The notes under the pieces: generated by a model
The model's database searches: none
What the model saw: only the letters and a program-made list of their open reading frames with translations
What the model was told of the DNA's origin: nothing
Part shown: positions 1 to 5,956 of the stretch, one piece after another
How positions within the stretch are numbered: position 1 is the stretch's first letter
How the letters are laid out: the number at the start of each line of letters is the position of its first letter
Made by a program: the position numbers and the translations under genes
Assembly (NCBI GenBank): GCA_937128785.1
Contig: CAKZMS010000264.1
Location: 1-7,680 of the forward strand
Direction of reading: 5' to 3'
Length of the DNA: 7,680 nt
Source: an uncultured Opitutaceae bacterium
GTDB taxonomy: Bacteria > Verrucomicrobiota > Verrucomicrobiia > Opitutales > Opitutaceae

Positions 1-1819
1 GGGCGTGAGTTTTGACCAGGCGCAGGCCGAAATCACTTCATTTGCCCAGTCATTCGCGGAGCAATACCCGGACACCAACAACCAATATTCGCTGGGTTAT
101 GTGCGTCCGCTCATCGCTAATTTTACCGGCACCTTCATCACCAACCTGCTGTTGATCATGTTGGGGTTCTGCGTCGGGGTGCTGCTGATTGCCTGCGTCA
201 ATGTGATGAACATGCAGTTCGCCCGCGCCACGCTGCGCTCCAAGGAACTCGCGATCCGGTCATCATTGGGCGCCACCCGCGCTCGGTTGATCCGCCAGAT
301 GCTCACCGAAAGTCTCCTCGTCGCCTCGATCGGTGCGGTCTTTGGCATCAGTATTTCCATGTGGTCGATCGATTTCCTCGACGCCGCCGTGCACAACTCC
401 AGTAACCCCATTCCATCTTGGATGCGGTTTGAACTCGATATGCAGGTACTGTCGGCCGTGGTCCTCGCCACCACCCTGTCCGCCCTGGTCTCCGGATTCA
501 TCCCGGCGTGGATATCTTCCCGCCCCAACTCGGTTGAGGTGCTGAAGGAAGGCGGACGGGGGAATACCTCGCGTTCGGTGATGATCATCTCCCGCTGCCT
601 GGTGGTCTTTCAGATTCTTATGACTTTCCTGCTGCTGATCGTCTCCCTGCTGCAGCTGCAGTCGATTCGCAATCAACAGAACATCGATTTCGGCTACGAC
701 ACCGAGTCCGTGCTCGCGGGGCGCATGGGCCTCATGCAGGGCGACTATCCGACCAACGAGGATCGTCAGGTTTTCTACGAAAAACTGCGCCGGGAATTGC
801 TCGCCACCGGCCAATTCGACCACGTCGCGATTACCGGACGGTTCCGCATGGCCTTTTCCGGCAACGGCCCCATCGAGATCGAAGGAAAGCAATACCTCGA
901 TGAGTCAGACCGCACCCTCGCGAACTTTGAAAACGTCTCACCCGGGTTCTTTGATACGATCGGAATTGGCGTCATCGAAGGCCGCGATTTTACCGAAAAC
1001 GATTCCGATCAAAATGAACCGATTGCGATCGTGAATGCCTCCTTTGCGCGTAAGTTCTTCGGCAACGAATCTGCCTTGGGAAAACGGCTGCGCACCATCA
1101 ATGGCAACGGCACCAACCCCGGGCCCTGGCGCCGCATTGTCGGCGTGGTCCCCACCACCCGCATGCAGGGACCGTTTAACAATGCCGTCTCAGATGAAGG
1201 CTTCTACTTCCCGCTGTTCGGCACGGCTTTTGGCGCAGTCCCGGAGGAAGCGTTCGCCCCCCGGTTTGGCACCATCGTAGTCAAACCACGCGGAAGTCAG
1301 CCGCCTGCTGGCATGGCCAACCAACTCCAGACGCTGGTGAATACGGTCGATCCGAATCTGCCGATGTATTTCGTCGAAACCCCTCAGGCATCATTGGATT
1401 CATTCATGACCCAGGGGCGACTGGTAGGTCAGATGTTTTTGGTCTTTGGCCTCATCGCCGTCGTTTTGGCCGCGGTGGGACTCTACGGCATTATGAGTTT
1501 CTCGGTAAACCAGCGGACGCAAGAGTTTGGCGTGCGGATGGCTCTGGGGGCCGACAATACCAACATCCTTTCCATGGTATTGCGGCAGGCCGGCACGCAA
1601 CTCGTCATCGGTCTGTTTCTCGGGCTTTGCCTGACCCTTACGATCTCCATTCTCGGCGGCAAAGGCCTGACCGACAACCTGGTCGAAATCGGGCCGCGTG
1701 ACCCGCTCACCTACATTTCCGTGGCGCTGCTTCTCACCATCGTGGCGGCGGTCTCGTCCTATCTCCCCGCCCGCCGCGCCACCCGGGTCGATCCCATGAT
1801 CGCGCTGCGCGCGGAGTAA
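1..1819 (+). CDS. ADOP-type FtsX/MacB-like permease, 5'-truncated by window edge
   Basis: C-terminal part of a large duplicated FtsX/MacB-type permease of the cytoplasmic membrane. The frame is open from base 2. The GTG at 5 is probably internal, because the reading 'GVSFDQAQAEI' is the usual end of a first periplasmic core domain. Alignment with the complete paralogue downstream puts about 240 residues upstream of the window. Counting from the codon at 5, hydrophobic helices lie near 44-66, 102-125 and 149-167 (first FtsX domain), then 194-218. A second periplasmic core runs from about 220 to 470. The second FtsX domain has helices near 477-500, 531-552 and 566-588. Both cytoplasmic coupling motifs are intact: ELAIRSSLGA (81-90) and EFGVRMALGA (507-516). 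The protein ends in PARRATRVDPMIALRAE, typical of the family. No ATPase is encoded nearby, hence 'orphan' permease; substrate unknown. The next gene starts 36 nt downstream on the same strand. Family assignment is firm, function is inferred. Confidence 0.93.
   Translation, partial: GVSFDQAQAEITSFAQSFAEQYPDTNNQYSLGYVRPLIANFTGTFITNLLLIMLGFCVGVLLIACVNVMNMQFARATLRSKELAIRSSLGATRARLIRQMLTESLLVASIGAVFGISISMWSIDFLDAAVHNSSNPIPSWMRFELDMQVLSAVVLATTLSALVSGFIPAWISSRPNSVEVLKEGGRGNTSRSVMIISRCLVVFQILMTFLLLIVSLLQLQSIRNQQNIDFGYDTESVLAGRMGLMQGDYPTNEDRQVFYEKLRRELLATGQFDHVAITGRFRMAFSGNGPIEIEGKQYLDESDRTLANFENVSPGFFDTIGIGVIEGRDFTENDSDQNEPIAIVNASFARKFFGNESALGKRLRTINGNGTNPGPWRRIVGVVPTTRMQGPFNNAVSDEGFYFPLFGTAFGAVPEEAFAPRFGTIVVKPRGSQPPAGMANQLQTLVNTVDPNLPMYFVETPQASLDSFMTQGRLVGQMFLVFGLIAVVLAAVGLYGIMSFSVNQRTQEFGVRMALGADNTNILSMVLRQAGTQLVIGLFLGLCLTLTISILGGKGLTDNLVEIGPRDPLTYISVALLLTIVAAVSSYLPARRATRVDPMIALRAE
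1778..1810 (+). repeat. 33-nt near-identical 3'-end segment, copy 1
   Basis: It encodes ATRVDPMIALR at the C-terminus of the first permease and matches 4355-4387 at 31 of 33 positions, including a run of 17 identical bases. It falls on the family's most conserved tail motif, so protein constraint plus codon bias may explain it. Confidence 0.6.
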
Positions 1820-1855
1820 ACCCCTCCTGCTTTCCACTTCCAGCCCCGCCCGATC
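1820..1855 (+). other. Pyrimidine-rich intergenic leader without Shine-Dalgarno
   Basis: This 36-nt spacer has 28 pyrimidines and ends GCCCGATC before ATG. No AGGA/GGAG-like element complementary to the 16S rRNA tail is present, and there is no hairpin with a T-run to suggest termination. Confidence 0.6.
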
Positions 1856-4396
1856 ATGTTGAACGAAATACGCCACGCCTTCCGCACGCTGAGACGTTCT
1901 CCGGGCTTCACCATGGTCGCCATATTCACCCTGAGCCTGGCGATCGGCGCGAACACTTCGCTCTTCTCGATGGTGCACAACCTGCTCCTGAAGCCGCTGG
2001 TGCCCGCTGCGCCGGCGCCCGTCGTCAATATCTACAACGGCAACGGTGAGCGAGAGCGGGACTATCGGGCTTTTTCGTGGGCCGAATTGGAAGCGATGCA
2101 GGAACCCAATGAGGTGTTCCAGGAGGTCGGAGCATTCGGTATCACATTGGCCGGAATCTCCACGCAAGGGACGGAAATGAAGCGCATGATGGCTTTCTTC
2201 GCGACCGACAACCTCCTGTCCGTCATCGGCCAGGCGCCTCAGCACGGCCGGTTTTTCAACACCATTGAGAACCAACCAGGCAGCGGCGAACCCGTCGTCG
2301 TGATTGCCCACGATCTTTGGCAAAGCCTCGGCGGCAGTGAGGTCATTCTCGGTACCACGATCAAACTCAACCATCAGCCCTTCACCGTCATCGGCGTGAC
2401 GGCGCCGCACGTGTCCCTCGGTAATGCTTTGTTGGGTCCCGGCGTGTGGTTGCCCTTCGGCATGCGAGACCAGTTGGGGAGCCCGTTTGACAATAATGAC
2501 AGTACCCCGTTGGGCGACCCGCGAAACCACTCCATCATGCTGATGGGGCGACTGCAATCAGGGCTCAGTATTGAAGCAGCGGACAACCTGTTGGCCCCGC
2601 TGGACCAACGCCTAGCGGCCATCGAAAGCGATCCCATCAAGGGCGGACGCCAACTCGAGGTGCATAAACCTTCCCGCTTGAGCATCAGCACCGTCCCTGC
2701 CGATGACGGACCGATTGTTTTGATCGGCGCCCTCATGTTGGGCCTATCCGGCATCGTGCTCTTCATCGCCTGCCTCAATCTCGCCAACATGATGTTGGCC
2801 CGCGGTTCGGCCCGCCGTCAGGAAATGGCCATTCGCCTCGCCTTGGGTGCTTCACGGTGGCGGGTGCTACGACAGCTGCTCGTCGAAGGTCTGATGCTTT
2901 CTTTGGCCGGAGGGGTTGGTGGGCTGTTGCTCAGCCTCTGGTCCGTGGATCTCCTGCTGCACTCCGCCCGGGGAATGTTCACCACCATGAACTTTAGCTT
3001 CGCCTTGGATCCATCCCCGGACGCTGCCCTGATTTTGGCCACTTTGGGATTCTGTGTGTTTGCGACCCTACTCTTCAGTTTGGTTCCGGCGCTGAAAATC
3101 TCTCGTCCCGATGTGTTGCCGGCCCTCAAGATTCAAGACGCTTCGGAGACCAACCGGGGTGGGTTGCGCGGGTTCTTCTCGGCCCGCAACTGTTTGGTCA
3201 TGGCGCAAATTGCCTTGTCCCTGGTGATGATCGTTTCCGCCGGTTTGTTTTTCCGCGGGGCTCTCAACGCCAGCGGGATGCAGCTGGGTTTTGACGCCGA
3301 TGGGATCGCCTTTGCCGAGGTGGACTATTCGTTGTCACGCACGGATGCGGCGGTGGCTCGACAGAATTTTCTCCGCATGCAAGAGAGCGCCCTCGCCCTG
3401 CCCGCGGTGACCGATGCAGGACTCACGAATCTGCTGCCCTACGGCGCGGTTTCCAATTCCATCCGCCTGATCCCTGCCGCCGCGCCCATCTCCCCCGCTG
3501 AAGATGAGGCGGTCACCGGGTTTTCCGGGATCTACAGCGCGATTTCGGACGGTTATTTCAGCAGTCTCGGCGTGACCATTCTGCAAGGCCGTGACTTCAC
3601 CCCGTTGGAAGTCTCCGACCCTGAGGCCCCGCCCGTCGTCATCATTGATGAACGCATGGCCGCTTCGCTATTCCCCGACGGCAACGCTTTGGGCCAACGG
3701 GTTCGGCGCACCTTCAACCGCGCCGATGGCAGCAATCCGGAGATGGAGATCGTAGGCATCTGCGCCCCGTTCCGCCATCAGGTGCTCGGCGAAATAGCCT
3801 CCCGGCGTCTTGTTGTGCCCCTGGCCAGCGCCGAGGTTACCAGCATTTTCATGGTCACGCGCGCCCGCTCGCAGGAACGCGAGGCCGCCGTAGCGCTGCT
3901 GCCCATGTTAAGACGGTCCATCCAACAAGTCGATCCGGCCGCGCCCCTCATCCAATTGCAGCCCTTGCGAGACCACGTGGATAAAAACATCGGGTTTTGG
4001 GTAACGCGTTTGGGCGCCACTCTTTTTGGAGTCTTCGCCGCGGTGGCCCTGCTGATGGCCGTGATCGGGGTCTACGGCGTAAAGGCATACCTCGTTGCCC
4101 GTCGCTCCCGCGAAATTGGTATTCGCATGGCCCTTGGCGCCAAACCCCGGGATATTTTCAATTTGGTCATGAGCCAGGGAATTGCCCAGACCGGAGTGGG
4201 ATTGGGAGTCGGCCTCCTGCTCTCGCTCGGAGTCGGCCAGGCCTTATCCAGCATGCTTTTCCGGGTAAGCCCCTTCGATCAGCTCACTTTCATCGCGTCT
4301 GCCTCCCTCCTGGCGGTTTCCACGCTCGCTGCCTGTTTCCTGCCCGCCCGACGTGCCACCCGGGTCGATCCGATGATCGCTCTGCGCACCGACTAA
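1856..4396 (+). CDS. ADOP-type FtsX/MacB-like permease, complete (846 aa)
   Basis: Complete duplicated orphan permease, of normal length for the family. The N-terminus (MLNEIRHAFRTLRRSPGF, then a helix around 19-42 with the GAN motif) is the canonical ADOP start and supports the ATG at 1856. A first periplasmic MacB-like core covers about 50-270. The first FtsX domain has helices near 284-310, 343-368 and 391-412, with coupling motif EMAIRLALGA (323-332). A linking helix near 446-468 leads to a second periplasmic core, about 470-700. The second FtsX domain has helices near 724-747, 780-800 and 815-836, with coupling motif EIGIRMALGA (753-762). The end is PARRATRVDPMIALRTD. MacB relatives transmit ATPase-driven motion across the membrane to the periplasm; by inference this protein needs an ATPase encoded elsewhere. 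Substrate unknown. The start has no Shine-Dalgarno; the 36-nt leader is pyrimidine-rich. It is clearly diverged from the upstream paralogue apart from the motifs, so the duplication looks old. Confidence 0.96.
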   Translation: MLNEIRHAFRTLRRSPGFTMVAIFTLSLAIGANTSLFSMVHNLLLKPLVPAAPAPVVNIYNGNGERERDYRAFSWAELEAMQEPNEVFQEVGAFGITLAGISTQGTEMKRMMAFFATDNLLSVIGQAPQHGRFFNTIENQPGSGEPVVVIAHDLWQSLGGSEVILGTTIKLNHQPFTVIGVTAPHVSLGNALLGPGVWLPFGMRDQLGSPFDNNDSTPLGDPRNHSIMLMGRLQSGLSIEAADNLLAPLDQRLAAIESDPIKGGRQLEVHKPSRLSISTVPADDGPIVLIGALMLGLSGIVLFIACLNLANMMLARGSARRQEMAIRLALGASRWRVLRQLLVEGLMLSLAGGVGGLLLSLWSVDLLLHSARGMFTTMNFSFALDPSPDAALILATLGFCVFATLLFSLVPALKISRPDVLPALKIQDASETNRGGLRGFFSARNCLVMAQIALSLVMIVSAGLFFRGALNASGMQLGFDADGIAFAEVDYSLSRTDAAVARQNFLRMQESALALPAVTDAGLTNLLPYGAVSNSIRLIPAAAPISPAEDEAVTGFSGIYSAISDGYFSSLGVTILQGRDFTPLEVSDPEAPPVVIIDERMAASLFPDGNALGQRVRRTFNRADGSNPEMEIVGICAPFRHQVLGEIASRRLVVPLASAEVTSIFMVTRARSQEREAAVALLPMLRRSIQQVDPAAPLIQLQPLRDHVDKNIGFWVTRLGATLFGVFAAVALLMAVIGVYGVKAYLVARRSREIGIRMALGAKPRDIFNLVMSQGIAQTGVGLGVGLLLSLGVGQALSSMLFRVSPFDQLTFIASASLLAVSTLAACFLPARRATRVDPMIALRTD
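4355..4387 (+). repeat. 33-nt near-identical 3'-end segment, copy 2
   Basis: Second copy of the segment at 1778-1810, at the equivalent place in the complete permease; the two differences are both in third codon positions. The equivalent tail of the short permease (5895-5927 region) is much more diverged. Confidence 0.6.
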
Positions 4397-4415
4397 TCCT
4401 CATCCCACCTCCATC
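4397..4415 (+). other. Pyrimidine-rich intergenic leader without Shine-Dalgarno
   Basis: This 19-nt spacer (TCCTCATCCCACCTCCATC) has 16 pyrimidines and no G at all, so a Shine-Dalgarno is excluded within the spacer. It ends ATC before the ATG of the DUF4097 gene. Confidence 0.6.
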
Positions 4416-5189
4416 ATGTCCGCCTTAATTCGCGCCCTTATTCTCCTGCCTCTCCTCATGTTTACCGCCCTCTTCAGCCGCGGTGGTGTCTTCGACCACA
4501 CGGTCACGGAAGAGTTGTCGGGTGAACTGTCCGCCTACGCTTCCATTGAAGTTAAAAATGTGAACGGGAAGATCACCCTGCAACCCGGGGACAGTGATCA
4601 CTACCACATCGAGATCACCAAAAAATCCCGATCCGAAGAGAACCTGGAACACATCGAGGTGCACCGGGAAATCGATGCTGATGGCATCAAGCTCGATGTG
4701 CACATCCCCAAGAAGAAGGGATGGTTTTCCATGGGCCAAATTCAGGGCAGCGTTGAGATCGTCATTACCGCACCTGCCACGGCCGACCTCACCAACATCC
4801 GAACCGTCAACGGCTCGGTGGAGATCACCGGTTTTATCAACGGGATCAACGCTTCCTCCGTGAACGGCGTGATCCAGGCCCGGGATGTCAGCGGTTCCGC
4901 GCACTTTGATACCGTCAATGGCAGCATTCGCGCCTCGTTCCGCGACCTGGGTTCTTCCGATGATCTGAGTTTCAGTTCCGTGAACGGCGGCATCAGCCTG
5001 CAATTCCCCGCAGACTTGAATGCTGACCTGCGAACCAGCGTCGTAAACGGCCGCATTCATTGCGACTTCCCCATCACCCTGTCCGATGGTGCCAGTTCCC
5101 GCAAACTGCGCGGCCGCATCGGCGAAGGCGGAGCGGAACTCAAGGCGTCCACGGTCAACGGCACGATCCGACTTTCCGAGTCCTCCTAA
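4416..5189 (+). CDS. Exported DUF4097-type beta-strand repeat protein
   Basis: A 257-residue protein with a probable signal peptide: one early Arg, a hydrophobic core at about 7-20 (ALILLPLLMFTALF), then SRGG. No lipobox cysteine is visible, so it is probably soluble periplasmic or envelope-associated, or held by an uncleaved helix. The rest is beta-rich, with seven VNG motifs beginning at residues 49, 131, 149, 167, 189, 210 and 247. These are followed by alternating hydrophobic residues, as in the DUF4097 (LiaG-like, 'putative adhesin') family. The C-terminal motif GRIGEGGAELKASTVNGTI is characteristic of that family. A right-handed beta-helix or stacked-strand fold is likely. The ATG at 4416 is chosen because it supplies the whole signal peptide; an internal ATG at residue 15 would cut through it. 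It lies 19 nt after one permease and 15 nt before the next, so it is probably cotranscribed. Its role is unknown; DUF4097 proteins are often encoded near membrane-stress or transporter genes. Confidence 0.9.
   Translation: MSALIRALILLPLLMFTALFSRGGVFDHTVTEELSGELSAYASIEVKNVNGKITLQPGDSDHYHIEITKKSRSEENLEHIEVHREIDADGIKLDVHIPKKKGWFSMGQIQGSVEIVITAPATADLTNIRTVNGSVEITGFINGINASSVNGVIQARDVSGSAHFDTVNGSIRASFRDLGSSDDLSFSSVNGGISLQFPADLNADLRTSVVNGRIHCDFPITLSDGASSRKLRGRIGEGGAELKASTVNGTIRLSESS
4806..5162 (+). repeat. VNG-motif coding repeat region of the DUF4097 protein
   Basis: Six of the seven VNG tripeptides lie here, at residues 131, 149, 167, 189, 210 and 247. The spacings are 18, 18, 22, 21 and 37 residues, the last equal to about two turns. 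Each copy has the form (S/T)-(S/T/V)-VNG-x-I or close to it, usually with a Ser or Thr just before. The underlying DNA is divergent, so this is a protein-level repeat rather than a recent DNA duplication. The period suits the turns of a beta-helix. Confidence 0.75.
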
Positions 5190-5204
5190 GCACTCCCCTC
5201 AATC
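5190..5204 (+). other. Short leader before TTG start, no Shine-Dalgarno
   Basis: This 15-nt spacer (GCACTCCCCTCAATC) has 11 pyrimidines. It is in frame with both flanking genes and contains no stop, so readthrough of the TAA at 5187 would join the DUF4097 protein to the short permease through five codons. It ends ATC before TTG, resembling the ATC-ATG context of two upstream genes, which mildly supports the TTG start. Confidence 0.5.
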
Positions 5205-5939
5205 TTGCTTCCCGTCTTCAAAAATTTGCGACGACATGGCTCGCTCAATCTGGCAACCGTGGTCACGCTCGCGGTGGCGATGACGGCGGGTGGGGGGATT
5301 TCGAGGTTGCTGGGTTCTTTCCTGCAACAACCCCTTCCTCACATCGATGACACCGGCGCCGTGCTCGTAGCGGAGCGCGACCCCAAGGATGCGGGCAACC
5401 TCAATCGCATCAGCTGGGACATGGCGCGCCAATTGCGCCAACAGGCCAGGTCCTTCTCGGCTTTCGCGATTGCGAGCAACGCGGCCTACACGGTGCACGG
5501 CCCGGACAACACGGCGGTTGCCTACATTCCGCGAGTCAGCCCCGAGCTCTTCTCCGTTTTGGGCGTAACCCCTCAAATGGGAAACATCATCACCCCGGCC
5601 AAATGGGAAGTCGCCGGCCAAACCGCCTTCGTCATGAGCGATGAACTTTGGCGCCGGCGATTCGCGGCTTCCCCGGGAATTATCGGTGAATCCATCCGCT
5701 TGGATGACCAAAACGTAACCGTCGTCGGTGTGCTTCCGCGCGGGTTCAATTTAAACATCATGGGAAGCGGCCAGCAAGGCTGGCTGGCGATGGAACCGGA
5801 ATGCATTGAAGAAGCCCGCCGTTCTTTCACCTATATTGCTGCCGCCATCGCCATGGGTTGCACCTTTATCTTGGCCGCTTGGTTTCCGGCCCGAAACGCC
5901 GGCATGGTTGCCCCCGTCATCGCGCTGCAAAACGACTGA
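5205..5939 (+). CDS. Internally deleted ADOP-like permease (244 aa), possible pseudogene
   Basis: The frame encodes both ends of an ADOP permease without the middle. Residues 14-40 match the family's first helix and its 'LxxPLP' exit (here QQPLPHIDD). Residues 45-196 match the first periplasmic core, with well-kept motifs (VSPELFSVLGV, SDELWRRRF, VTVVGVLPRGF). Residues 208-244 then match the last helix and tail (AAWFPARNAGMVAPVIALQND). About 600 residues are missing relative to the complete paralogue at 1856-4396, including both FtsX domains and both coupling motifs, so ATPase coupling in the usual way looks impossible. The deletion is in frame and there is no internal stop. End motifs are eroded: GAN became GGG, and PARRATRVDP became PARNAGMVAP. 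The only reasonable start before the first helix is TTG at 5205; an in-frame TAA at 5187 (the stop of the previous gene) limits extension. It is either a decaying gene or a two-helix periplasmic-domain protein. ORF and homology are sure, expression is not. Confidence 0.75.
   Translation: MLPVFKNLRRHGSLNLATVVTLAVAMTAGGGISRLLGSFLQQPLPHIDDTGAVLVAERDPKDAGNLNRISWDMARQLRQQARSFSAFAIASNAAYTVHGPDNTAVAYIPRVSPELFSVLGVTPQMGNIITPAKWEVAGQTAFVMSDELWRRRFAASPGIIGESIRLDDQNVTVVGVLPRGFNLNIMGSGQQGWLAMEPECIEEARRSFTYIAAAIAMGCTFILAAWFPARNAGMVAPVIALQND
5793..5825 (+). other. Inferred in-frame deletion junction
   Basis: Within this stretch (residues 197-207 of the short permease) the protein passes from sequence matching the end of the first periplasmic core (GWLAM, equivalent to VWLPF near residue 198 of the complete paralogue) to sequence matching the start of the last helix (SFTYIAAAI, equivalent to LTFIASAS near residue 808). 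The exact breakpoint cannot be fixed by eye, and no direct repeat at the junction is obvious. Confidence 0.6.
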
Positions 5940-5956
5940 ACTTTCCCCTTCCTCTC
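5940..5956 (+). other. Pyrimidine tract leader without Shine-Dalgarno
   Basis: This 17-nt spacer (ACTTTCCCCTTCCTCTC) has 16 pyrimidines and no G, directly before the ATG of the last permease. No ribosome-binding purine tract is possible within it. Confidence 0.6.

Noticed and set aside
5..7. GTG as the true start of the first permease
   Set aside because: The frame stays open to base 2 and the downstream sequence begins in the middle of an ADOP protein, so the gene almost certainly starts upstream of the window.
263..892. Minus-strand open frame of 209 codons
   Set aside because: It is antisense to the first permease, with low-complexity Gly/Asp/His-rich sequence and no recognisable motif.
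1400..2557. Long minus-strand open frame (385 codons)
   Set aside because: It lies antisense to two clearly homologous permease genes and spans their junction. Its translation is rich in His, Arg, Gln and Gly without domain-like patterns, typical of the reverse complement of GC-rich coding DNA.
3997..4428. Plus-strand open frame of 143 codons overlapping the end of the complete permease
   Set aside because: It overlaps the highly conserved second FtsX domain in another frame and its translation is Pro/Arg/Gly-rich with no family features.
4425..5060. Minus-strand open frame of 211 codons opposite the DUF4097 gene
   Set aside because: The plus strand has a signal peptide and seven VNG motifs; the reverse frame only mirrors those repeats (recurring AVHG/AVDG).
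5292..5297. Run of six G in the short permease as a possible slippage or phase-variation site
   Set aside because: The same frame aligns to the family on both sides of the run, so no frameshift is needed, and six bases is short for phase variation.
1820..5956. Search of the intergenic spacers for terminators, promoters, tRNAs, CRISPR or insertion-sequence ends
   Set aside because: The spacers are 15-36 nt, with no hairpin plus T-run, no convincing -35/-10 pair, and no inverted-repeat ends; no repeat-spacer array or transposase is present anywhere in the window.
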